A program made the translations under genes and the position numbers. The notes under the pieces are model-generated. The model ran no database searches and was not told the DNA's origin. It saw only the letters and a list, made by a program, of their open reading frames with translations. A DNA stretch of 64,000 nucleotides from Pegoplata infirma (Eukaryota > Arthropoda > Insecta > Diptera > Anthomyiidae). Below, piece after piece: positions 12,465 through 22,332 of this stretch. The stretch is from assembly GCA_963921195.1 (NCBI GenBank), contig OY992540.1:36324971-36388970 (forward strand), written 5' to 3'. Position 1 is the stretch's first letter. Every line of letters begins with the position of its first letter.

Positions 12465-12492
12465 CACAAGAAATTGATAGCATACTAGTAGG
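12465..12492 (-). promoter_or_regulatory. Shared upstream block of gene B
   Basis: The minus strand reads ATGCTATCAATTTCTTGTG, a version of the GCTATCAATTCT block, 100-127 bp upstream of the ATG of exon 1. Its presence supports 12221-12365 being a genuine first exon. Confidence 0.5.
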
Positions 12493-13372
12493 TTTGTAAA
12501 AGAACCGGTTGTTTGGGTACTTGGTATCGAGTACCAACAAATTTTACGGGTACCCAAAATCATTAAAAAAAATCCCTACCCAATATTTTTAGGGTTGTAT
12601 TTTTTACATGGCGTTGTTGAATTTTGGCGAATGAAATTTGTGGAATAATTTGAAATTTGGGGAATAATGGCGTATCAAAAAATAATCACCAAACAAAATT
12701 TCCCTTCAAAGTTAAAAGCGAAATCGCTTATATCTCAGCTTGTAATGGTCCAATCGGAATAAATAGGGTATCATTGGAAAGGTAATTTTAATACCTATTT
12801 ACCCGTTGCGAGTCAAATCAAGTTTTCTAAAAAGAAAAATGTTAAAAATGCTTGTTTTTAAAAAAACGCATATATAGTACAATAGTCTTATAACATAGTA
12901 TTAAAGCCATTGAAATAAGCTTTCATTTGGAACCAGTCTCGACCTCCTTCAAAGTTGAGGATTTTTTTTTCTGGTGTATTTTTGTTATACCTTCTTTATT
13001 TCTAATTATAACGTGTAATTTTAAGCAAAATTTCAGTTTTTTAATAGAGACATCTTATAATTTTTTTTTTGTCTAGCCGGCCGGGCTTAGGGATTACAAA
13101 CTCCATTAATTAATTTGGCAGTAAGACTCTGAATACCTCTATTGTAATTTTTAAATTTGTTGGAAAACACTTTTAAGTATTTTACTTGTTTTTCCAATGT
13201 AAATTTCTAATCACAATATCCATGAAGTTTGTGTTTATGTTTTTTTTGTTACTTGAGAAATTTAATTTGATTGTTCGTTTTATTGTTTGAATAAAGAAGT
13301 TTGTATTTTTATAGAAAAACTAAATTCGTGGTTTTGGTGTTTAATACTTATTTTCTTAAAAAATTTTAGATC

Positions 13373-13612
13373 TTGTTTTACAAAACAGACAGTAATTATA
13401 TTGTTTTATGAAAAATATCATGTTGTTTTAGTAATAAATGCGAAAGTCTATTTGGTTTACAATAGGTCTGTTTGTTTACTTAAATTTCTTACTATTTTTA
13501 CTACAACTGGAAATTTTTGTTTACTTTTTGTACTGAAAATTTCCAGCTGTAGTAAAAGTAGTAAAAATGAGTAGATTGTAGTAAGGTAAACGAACAGGCA
13601 TAATATATAATA
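13373..13612 (-). pseudogene. Decayed duplicate of gene C exon 5, split by a MITE
   Basis: The stretch 13373-13463 closely matches the 3' end of gene C exon 5 plus its 3' flank (13735-13850), beginning with the shared run CTTGTTTTACAAAACAGACAG on the plus strand. On the minus strand it still reads CKPNRLSHLLLKQ, but the last codons of C (DIIAPVSS) are deleted and replaced by a different ending. A 135-bp palindromic element (13465-13599) is inserted in it and the match resumes briefly after it. It has no acceptor or upstream half, so it is a non-functional tandem remnant. Confidence 0.7.
13465..13599. mobile_element. Palindromic MITE, 135 bp, inside the exon 5 remnant
   Basis: Ends GTCTGTTTGTTTAC / GTAAACGAACAGGC, with inverted arms around TTACTACAACTGGAAATT. 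Related copies lie at 17731-17914. Confidence 0.7.
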
Positions 13613-13775
13613 AGGAATATATATATTTACCTAATGGCATCCTTTTAAAACCTAATGTCTTTGAAAAAGCAGTTGCAAATCTCACATTTAATTCATTGAG
13701 GACAAAAATTAATTGTAATTTTAAATTAAAGCTCTTGTTTTACAAAACAGACAGTAATTATATTGTTTTATGAAA

Positions 13776-16700
13776 TTATGACGAAACCGGCGCTATTATA
13801 TCACGTTGTTCCAGTAATAAATGCGAAAGTCTATTCGGCTTACAATATATAATAAACTGTTCGTATTCCTCTCTTGTTTTGTAGTTGTGAACTTTTTGCA
13901 TATGGTATCTGCAACTAAAAAATAGAAAACAATTTTTAATAAAACAGAAACATTTAAAACTATACAAGTGAAAGAGTTTAATTCTTGTACCCTCCAGCAT
14001 TAAAACAAAAATAAAATTTGACAACAAAATTTGTGTAGGGGGTATCCTTCGGCCTCACGATTAATGTTTACAAATAAACTTTTAATGATATTAAGGTTTA
14101 ATTAATACAATTTTATCATTATAAAAATGGCATTTCCTTAACCCATCGTTTAGGTGTAAGGCTTTAAAAGAATAATTGAATTACAATTGATCTTTTAGTG
14201 TTTTTCGAATTACAAATCTTTTTCGAATTTTAATAGTTTTACGAATTACAAATGAACTTTTACGAATTACAAGAACTGAAATCTTAGAATTACAAATATA
14301 GTTTTCAAATTTGAACTGATAATTTTTTGTGTAGAATAAAATTGTATCACACCGAATTTTTTTTTTTTTTGTAAGAAATGCATCGCGTTTTTCATATACA
14401 GATGGAAGGACAGACGGAAATTGTTAGAATGTCCTAAAATCCATCATATACCAATTAAAAAACTCAATGCGTTACTCGCAGAATGACAATAAGAATTTAC
14501 CCCCATACTGTTTTTGGAAGGTATAAAAAAAAGAAACTTATTAAATTCTTAAAAAAATGAGTTTGGACTTACGTATCTCTGTTAAAAAAATCCTTATCGC
14601 AAATTGAGCATTTCATTAGAGGTTCTTTAAGATGGGCTGCTTGGTGAGCTTTCCATGAAGTAGTAAGCAAATGTTTGTTACAATCTTTACAGAAAACGTA
14701 ATATTTAGACTAAAAAATAATATTAATAATGCAATACCACGTGTATATTTTAAATCTCAATTAACATACTTTCTTTTTCACTTCTGTGTGCAGAGGAACT
14801 TCAGAGTGAGCTACTAGATTGTGTCTGTCCAAATCAACTTGACGATGAAATTCTTTAGAGCATATTGGGCACGGTACCATTTGACCCAAATGTTCACGTC
14901 GGTGGACATTTAAAGCTCCCATGTTGTAGTAGGCCTTACTGCAAAATTCGCATTTGTGTTTCTTTTCACGGTTCTTATTATGGATTTTTAAATGTAAGTA
15001 CAGACAACGTTTATTAAAGAACTTAATACCACAATGGGGACAAACTTCCAAACGCTCTCTGTTTTCATTGTGACTTTCCTCATGTCTCATTAGTGATGTT
15101 TTACCACTGTAAATTTTAGCTAAAAAAAATGTAAATAATTTAAAATAATATTACAACACAGTCCAACAAATTGTTAACCCTGAGACCAGATTATCGGACC
15201 TCAGAATTGGCCTATCGCATCAGGTTTTCAAGATATCTTACCTTAAAGTCAAAACATAACAGTTTTTCGACATATCTTCGCTGAGCGAAAAAATGGAATC
15301 ATGTGTTAATCTTTTCATTTTGAAGAGGACCAAGAAACAGCCAAATTTGGTTTTATCGTGGTACTTTTATGAAAAAACTTTACATAAGTATTGGGCGTGT
15401 TTTTGCAGAGCAGATTAAGAATTAACATTATTTTGTTTAAAAAAATGGGTATAATATGGCCAATCAATTCTATTTTTGATTCCACATCCTATTTACGATA
15501 ATAAAATATAAACATAAGTAAGCTAAGGTAAAAATGTAAGGAATGAAAAATAGATCTAGAAAAATCCAGTTAAATCCTAAGATTGTATCGGATTTATTTA
15601 TACCATTTTACATTTTGTACAATGCTTAATTTTTTTTGTGTAGATTCAGAAAAAAAGTAAAAAAAATATTCTGGACTTGATTTGACACATTTTTAACTAA
15701 ATAAAGTTAATCCTAATCTTAATCCGGTCTGCAAAAAACAAGCCTATTAAATCAATATTATAAATTGCATGTTGGTTAAAAACTCCTGCGAAAGGTGGAA
15801 ATAAGGCTGTTTTTGCGGCTCTTTGAATAAATTTAAAAAATATATGACTCGTTTTTAGGCGCAGCGACGATATGCTAAACGTTTTAACCTCCCAAATTCA
15901 ACTTTACTCATAAAACTTGTTATGCCATCTGAAGGACCTACCAATTACCGTCCCAAGTAAAAATGTTAAGGATCAGTACTGATCTTAAAAATGGATCCTT
16001 AGATCAGTTTTAATAGGACTGACACCATTTCATCCGAAAAATGGGTTTATCATATTATATAAATACATTTTTCGGATGAAATTGTATCCGTCTGATTAAA
16101 ACTGATCTAATCTAAGCGATCTATTTTTCGTATCAGTACTGATCTTTCAAATCTCGGATCAGTACTGATCTTTCAAATATCGAATCAGATGGGGTATATA
16201 ATAATATATAAAAATATCTTTACTCGGGTTATAATAAAGGTTAAACCTTTTTAATATATTGTTCCTTCTCTGAGATATCTTGACCAGAAGTTTGAAAACC
16301 CCGAGTTTTCGATATGGTTTAAAGCGATAATGGTGTTTTAGCTATGTATGCAAACAAATTAAACTTTTTCTGTAAAAACGGCAGTGTAGTAAAAAGTTTT
16401 TTTTTGCATTCACAGCAAAACAAAAGATAATTTAAATGTAATTGGTTGGACTTTATGACGACATAACAAATTTTATACATTTAGGAGAATTTGATCAGTT
16501 ATTACGTCTCGATTATGGCCAATATGCTAGGTTACAGAAAATGAAATATATACTAAAACGTTTTTTCTTTAACTTTAAGCTATGATATCTCGAAAAACTG
16601 GTGTGATGCGGAAATTCTGTGGTCAGGTACGGTTTCAGCGAAAATCAAACCATAAAAAAGTACAAGAGTTTCGACTTTTTTAAAATTTTGTCGGCCTGTG

Positions 16701-17600
16701 TTATTGATCTTGACAAACTTACAACAAATTGAACACATTAACTTTTTCTCGTAGTCTTTTTTAGTTTTTTTAGGTTTTGGAATGTCAACCGTGTTATCAC
16801 CTTTCTCCTCTACTTTTTTTCTTATTTTAGGTATTTTTTCCTTTTTGAGTTTGACTTGTTTTGTCTTAACCTTAACGGGTTTTTTCAAAGGTTCATTATC
16901 TGATAATGACTCAAATTCTTTGTCATCATCACTATAATCTTGTATAATTGGTTTCCTTTTCCTTAATTTACTGGTGTTATTGCCGACTTTCTCTTGTGCT
17001 AATGCTGGTGATATGGTTAATTGGGCTAATTTTTTCCTCGCTCCACGTCGTTTTCTTGTTCCCGTAAGATTTTCATCCTTTTCAATTTTTGCTTTTGTGC
17101 TGCATTCTTTGCCATCAATATTTTCCTCTATTAAAGTTTCCTCATCTCCATGAAATATAAGCATTTCAAATTCATCTGGCTCATATTTTTCTTCGTACTC
17201 ATGTTCTGAAACAGATTCGATTTCTTCTTTTGTTTCCTCTTTTTCAACGGAATTCAATAATGTGCCAATGGATGAATGAGATTCTTGGAGTCTAGCATAG
17301 GATTCAAGTGCTTTTACAAACAATAAGTGTGATGATTTTAAGTCTTTTGAACAGGTTTTACACAACATTTGCGAATAAGGGTCCCCAGCTATAAATGAAA
17401 CCAGTTTTAAGATTGCATCAATTTGCAGGTATGCTCCCAATATACATAAACTTACCAATTATTTCTAACTGGGTATACTTGTAGTAGCAATCTTTATATG
17501 TTAAACCACTGAATTCAAGTAGCTCCTCAGACCAACTCATATTTGCCGTATGATCTAAGCAAATACGACAAATTGTATCTTTTAACTCCAAGATTTCCAT
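13776..17600 (-). CDS. Gene C: ZAD protein with six C2H2 fingers, five exons, 478 aa
   Basis: Exons: 17456-17600, 16723-17388, 14573-14709 (exon 4), 14770-15119 (exon 3) and 13776-13914 (exon 5). Transcript order is 17600 down to 13776. The joined CDS is 1,437 nt and ends in TAA. ZAD CRICLDH lies near the N-terminus and DPYSQMLCKTC opens exon 2. The linker is the longest in the cluster, with EPDEFEMLIF followed by runs of Lys and Pro-Lys (KPKKTKK). Fingers: 1 split at CSIC, 2 CPHCGIKF, 3 CEFCSKAYY, 4 CPICSKEFH with His-x4-His, 5 with TTSWKAH, 6 split before CRYH. The start ATG at 17600 gives the 145-nt exon 1 of the paralogues. A short damaged copy of its exon 5 sits just downstream. Likely a nuclear DNA-binding regulator; targets unknown. 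Confidence 0.92.
14185..14310. repeat. AATTACAAAT-type minisatellite in gene C intron 4
   Basis: Degenerate direct repeats of CGAATTACAAATn, the inverted form of the motif at 1600-1755. Confidence 0.6.
15393..15745. mobile_element. TIR element, about 350 bp, in gene C intron 2
   Basis: Ends GTTTTTGCAGAGCAGATTAAG and CTTAATCCGGTCTGCAAAAA are inverted repeats. A second copy is at 29901-30222 (AGGCTTGTTTTTGCAGACC). Confidence 0.65.
15960..16190. repeat. Fold-back element with GATCAGTACTGATC palindromes
   Basis: The self-complementary GATCAGTACTGATC occurs three times. Larger arms pair TTTCATCCGAAAAATG with CATTTTTCGGATGAAA around a centre near 16045. Confidence 0.6.
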
Positions 17601-17647
17601 TTTTGTAGTTGATTGATAAATTTTTTATTAATTATTGTAAACAAAAA

Positions 17648-17685
17648 TTCACGGAGATGTGATACCACCAGAAATAGAGATGAGA
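17648..17685 (-). promoter_or_regulatory. Shared upstream block of gene C (diverged)
   Basis: The minus strand has CATCTCTATTTCTGG followed by GGTATCACATCTCCGTGAAT. The flanks match D and E well, but the centre (TATCACATC) has drifted. It lies about 48-85 bp upstream of the ATG. Confidence 0.4.
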
Positions 17686-17730
17686 GAATAATGAATATTT
17701 GGGTATTCACTTCTGTATATAGCAATATTA

Positions 17731-17914
17731 GGTCCGTTCCTTTACTCTGCTACAATTTGCTGTTTTTTTACTATTTTTACTACAGCTGGCAATTTTTAAT
17801 ACAAAAAAGGTCTATTCGATTACCCAAATTTCTTACTATTTTTTACTTCAACTGGAAATTGAAAATTTTCAGCTGTAGTAAAATGAGTAAAAAATAGTAG
17901 ATTGTAGTAAGGTA
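17731..17914. mobile_element. Two partial copies of the TTTACTACAGCTG palindromic MITE
   Basis: Same family as 13465-13599, with TTACTACAGCTGG / CAGCTGTAGTAAA arms and the shared end AGATTGTAGTAAGGTAAA. A second initial arm suggests a nested or tandem copy. Confidence 0.55.
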
Positions 17915-18262
17915 AAATGTCTCGGAATCTGAGACTTTTTCTATGGGAAAATGTCTCAGCATCTGCGACTTTTTTCTATAGGAAAAATGTCTCAGAATCT
18001 AAGACTTTTTCTATAGGAAAAATGTCTCAGCATCTGCGACTTTTTCTATAGGAAAAATGTCTCAGAATCTAAGACTTTTTCTATAGGAAAAATGTCTCAG
18101 AATCTGAGACTTTTTCTATAGGAAAAATGTCTCAGAATATGAGACTTTTTCTATAGGAAAAATGTCTCAGAATCTGAGACTTTTTCTATAGGAAAAATGT
18201 CTTAGAATCAAAGACTGAGGAAAATTTTTTTAAAATCTGAGACTTTTTCTATGTTAAAAATG
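17915..18262. repeat. Minisatellite, 35-bp unit, about ten copies, each with a hairpin
   Basis: Units read AATGTCTCAGAATCTGAGAC then TTTTTCTATAGGAAA. Each contains the hairpin GTCTCAG-AAT-CTGAGAC. Two alternating variants (GCATCTGCGAC and GAATCTAAGAC) form a dimeric higher order near the left side. Lies between genes C and D. Confidence 0.85.
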
Positions 18263-18818
18263 TCTAAAGCATTTTTATTTAAGAAAATTCGCGTAATTTT
18301 TTTCTAGAAAAAAAATCGGGATCTTATAAAGATTTTGATGAACATGTTATCCCACGCTTCTGGTTTCATAAGTTAAGCTGCAGCATCAGTGCTCCTAAAT
18401 TAAAGCTTAATTTTTATATCCCCACTTTTTTTTTAATCTGAAAGCAACAATAAAACAAAATTCTAAGTACTATAGTACGTATACTAAAATAAGTTCCTTA
18501 TTATTATGATGTGTACTCATGTCCGTCATTTCCGCCATATATAGAATGTTTTAAAATGCACAATAAGTGCTGTTAAAATCCAAAAAATTGTTAACAATAA
18601 GTTAACAAATAGGTTCTTTTTTAACTGTAATTTTCCGTTTGACATTTTTTTTCAAAAATCATAATTTTATATCGATTCCATTGAAACAGTAGAGGATTTA
18701 ACAAAAAACTATTCCAAAAAATTTTGCTGGGTTGTGTGCTAGAGCTAAAATAGAAAAAAACTAGTGATCATCGATGTTAATTTGTAGGTTTTTTAAATTA
18801 ATAAAATGCAGAATGACA

Positions 18819-18824
18819 TTTATT
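18819..18824 (-). promoter_or_regulatory. Polyadenylation signal of gene D
   Basis: AATAAA on the minus strand within the context TTTTGTACTCAATAAATG, about 105 bp after the stop. The same context is found in E and in variant form at the 3' ends of F, G, H, I and J. Confidence 0.6.
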
Positions 18825-18927
18825 GAGTACAAAAATTAATAATTATTTTGATATGACTACATAGTTACCATACCATATAATTTTGTTGAGCGAATTTCTT
18901 TATTTCTGATTGGTCACTAAATTATAG

Positions 18928-20660
18928 TTATTTTTCTTCTCTTTTTGTAATAAGTATATCTTGTTGCTCTAACAATAAATGTGTTAGCCTTCCTGGGTTA
19001 ATATTTTCTATAAACTGATCATATTCTTCTCTTGTTTTGTAATCATGAATTTTAGCCATATGATAAGTGCATCTAAAAAAAACAAATTTTAATATCAAGA
19101 ATTAGAAACATAGGTTTTGAAAAAAATAAGTTTATATTTCTTACGTTGCTCTGCTATAAAAATCCTTGTCGCAAATTGAACATTTCAGTAATGGCTCATT
19201 AAGATGTTTGGCCTGGTGAGCCCTCCAAGAGACGGTACGCAACTGTTTATCACATAGTTTACAGTAAACATAATATCTTGACTGAAATAATAATCGTAAT
19301 TATTCAAACGAAATTGCCATTAAATAAATGCAACAAACCCTTTGTCTTTTAACGGTGTTAATCGAAGATGCAGAATGAGCAGCAGCATTGTGTTTTTCCA
19401 AATCAATACGACAAAAAAATTGTTTAGGACATATTACGCAGGGTATCATTTGTCCCAAATGTATTCGCCTGTGTATAGTAAGGCCCCCCGCATTATAATA
19501 AGCCTTATTACAAAATTCGCATTTATGCTTCTTTTCACGATTTTTTTTGTGAGTTATTACATGAAGATCAAGACAGGCTTTGTTGTAAAATTTTAAACCA
19601 CAATGGGGACAAATCTGTGATCGCACCCTTTGTGCTGTATGGTTTTTTTCATGCACTATTAATGCTTTTTTATTTTTGTACGTTTTTGCTAAAAAAAAAT
19701 ATTGCTTAGCTATAAAGACTTATAGTTGCTGGCATAATAATAGCACTTTCTTAGAAATTGGGATTTTGTTGACAAAACAATTATGTGTTGGAACTTGGTC
19801 AGCTCCAAAAAACGCAAGTGCTATTATTTGGACAGTAACTTTATATTGAAACTTACAACAAATAGAGCACATATATATACTGTCTTTAGAATTATCCATC
19901 AAGTCATCAACTTCATCTTTCTCAATTGATTTCACTTTATTCTTTATATAGACTTGTTGTTTTTGTTTGAATGAATCGTTTTTTGGCAGTTTAGGTTTTT
20001 TATATACTTGTTGCTCCTGAAAAGTGTCGTCTGCGTTATCTATTGACTCCGTCTCTAACAATTTGGGCTTTTTATATACTCTTTGAATTCTTTTATCTTG
20101 AATAGGTTCGTTATATTCCTCAATATCTGTGGAAGCTTCAAATTTACAGTACTCTTGTTGTTCATTTAACGTCACAGTTTCCAATATTTTGAAACTTTTT
20201 ACATTATGGCATTTTTTTGCTGTCCTATCTCTGCCTGGATCCATTATTAAAATTTCAAATTCATTAGGTTCACATTTTAGATTGAATGTGATAGTCTCAG
20301 TTTTAGTTTTTGTTACCCAATTTTCATCACACTTAATTTGTACAGAGCTTGGATTTTTTTGCTGAAGTATGGTGTGAGACTCCAGTGCCTTAACCACGAG
20401 TATTTGTGAATTTTTTAAATCTGTTGAACATTGTTTACACAACAGTTGCGAATAAGGATCTTCATCTAGAAAAGCTATTATTATTAAGATTGTATGTTTT
20501 TGTAGGATGTAGTCTTACCTAGTGTTTCCAATTGGGTGTATCTGTAATAGCAGTCTTTGTATGTCATATTACTGAACTCAAATACGTATTCATTCCAATT
20601 CACAACCACGTTCTGTCTTAAACAAATACGACAAATATCGTTTATCTCAAAGGATTCCAT
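18928..20660 (-). CDS. Gene D: ZAD protein with six C2H2 fingers, 460 aa (duplicate of E)
   Basis: Exons: 20519-20660, 19857-20465, 19339-19688, 19145-19281 and 18928-19072, totalling 1,383 nt, stop TAA. Start chosen at ATG 20660 (MESFEINDICRIC); the frame stays open upstream but the next in-frame start-like codon is GTG. ZAD: CRIC at 10-13 and DEDPYSQLLCKQC at the start of exon 2. The linker has EPNEFEILIMD and a repeated VYKKPKL module, giving a basic patch before finger 1. Finger 1 begins at residue 247. Finger 3 has helix N-A-G-G-L-T-I. Exon 3 ends AGG|GTTTGT, a slightly weaker donor than the GTATGT of E. All exon lengths equal those of E, about 3.4 kb away. Introns 1, 3 and 4 are only about 50-75 bp. 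Inferred nuclear regulator; its DNA target probably differs from that of E because contact residues differ. Confidence 0.94.
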
Positions 20661-20725
20661 ATTTAGAGTAGATTTATCCTCCACTGAATGTATAAATTAC
20701 AACTTTTTGATTAACAAAAAATTTT

Positions 20726-20756
20726 CATAGAGAATTGATAGCAGAAATAGAGATGG
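20726..20756 (-). promoter_or_regulatory. Shared upstream block of gene D
   Basis: The minus strand reads CCATCTCTATTTCTGCTATC then AATTCTCTATG, 66-96 bp upstream of the ATG. The same block occurs in E and in the distant plus-strand gene K. Confidence 0.6.
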
Positions 20757-21089
20757 GAAAAAAAGTAAATTTAAAGATGGAAGCCTTTCATCTGCGGGTA
20801 CTCGTTCACAGCAGTTTAGTTATATCCACAGTACAGACTAGTATGCAAACACTGGTGCTAATTGCGTACTTTCCAATATGGTGGTATGGTTTTTAGTACA
20901 GAATGATCATCGCTGCCTAGTATATGTGTGCCTGTACGTGTGAGCTTTTGTGCATGTATTTATGATGTTTGTTTACGTTTTGTATGAAACGTCAAAAGTT
21001 ACACCGTGTGTTGTCACTAATACTTACACCCATCAGATGCAACTCTGTGATACTACTACTCATGTACTGTGGTTATATCGTAATGCCTT

Positions 21090-21250
21090 TATGATACTTG
21101 CTTTTTTCAAGTTGCTAGTTGCTGCATTTATTAGGGTTTTTCTATGGGAATTTCGATAAAAACAAAATTTTTGGTTGAAGTTATCGAAATTTTTATAAAA
21201 AAACCCTAATAAATGCAGCAACAAGCAACTTGAAAAAAGCAGGTATCATA
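21090..21250. mobile_element. Palindromic MITE, 161 bp
   Basis: Arms of about 70 bp: ATGATACTTGCTTTTTTCAA / TTGAAAAAAGCAGGTATCAT, with TTTATTAGGGTTTTTCTAT-type inner sequence repeated inverted. Between genes D and E. Confidence 0.75.
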
Positions 21251-21653
21251 CGCACTTAACCAAGGTAGATTTAAAAAGGTAATATTTTTGTGATGCAAAT
21301 GAAAACAAATTTCTTTCAAAATCATTTTAGTCGGCAAAAACGACTTAAATGTTCAGTGCACACATTAACCAATTTAAGCCTTTAAAATTGTAGAAAACAA
21401 TTAAGTTATAATAAGATATTGGCACTCAAACGAAATTCTTGTATTTTCCAAGACACAAATTAAAAAATATAAAATATTTTAAACATAGTCAACTCGAGTC
21501 ATTTATGCCGAAAAAAAAAATTTTATTCGTTTTAAAAATTCCTTAATATTATTGTTTTCAAATTTGTCAAAAACTACCTATGAAGGAAATGTTAGGTTAA
21601 CGGATAATGCATTTTATAAATTTACCTTAATCCTAACCATACAAAAATAGATC

Positions 21654-22115
21654 GTAACCCATTGTCTCCACTTGATTTTTTGGTGGCAATAAGCAATAAC
21701 GTCGGCAGAAGGAACAAAAAACACTTTGATGAACTCCAAACAAATATGGTGTACGTTTTTGACCTTTAATTGCCAGCAATAGTTGATCATAAAAATTGCA
21801 AAGCAATTATTGCTATATAAATTTTGACGTTATTTCCGAGTATTTATATCAGTTGTGGACACTATGTAACATAGGGGTCACAACTGATATATGTAAATAC
21901 TTAAGACATAACGTCAACAATTATATAACCTCAAAATTTATATGGCAATAATTGCTTGGCAATTTTTCTGAGCAACTATTGCCGGCAATTAGACGTCAAA
22001 ATAGTAATTCCATCTTAGTTTGGAATTTATCAAAATAGACGCAGTGTTTTATTGCTCGTTCTGCCGACGTTATTGCTTATTGCCAACAAAAAAAATCAGG
22101 TGGAGACCAAGGGTT
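21654..22115. mobile_element. Fold-back element, about 460 bp
   Basis: The left arm (GTAACCCATTGTCTCCACTT, GCAATAAGCAATAACGTCGG) recurs inverted at the right (CCGACGTTATTGCTTATTGC, GGTGGAGACCAAGGGTTAC). Centre near 21880. Between genes D and E. Confidence 0.75.
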
Positions 22116-22223
22116 ACATAAAATACAAAATAACTAGATGCAAAAAACGTTGTTACATTTCTTGAATTTTGTTCAAAAATCCGTCATTTTAGGTTTTTTA
22201 AATGAACCAAATGCAGAATGGCA

Positions 22224-22229
22224 TTTATT
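22224..22229 (-). promoter_or_regulatory. Polyadenylation signal of gene E
   Basis: AATAAA on the minus strand in the context GTTTGTACTCAATAAATGCC, at the position equivalent to that of D. Confidence 0.6.
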
Positions 22230-22332
22230 GAGTACAAACATGAATAATTATTTTGATACGACTACATAATTATCATACCGTATAATTTTGTTGAGCGAAT
22301 TTCTTTATTTCTGATTGGTCACTAAATTATAG

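Noticed and set aside
17915..18262. Regular repeats resembling a CRISPR array
   Set aside because: Units are contiguous 35-bp tandem copies without unique spacers, and the DNA is clearly from an animal with introns.
20661..20684. Longer N-terminus for gene D (and likewise E at 24052-24075)
   Set aside because: The frame is open, but the upstream codon is GTG; the ATG at 20660 (24051 in E) is the first real start and fits the paralogues.
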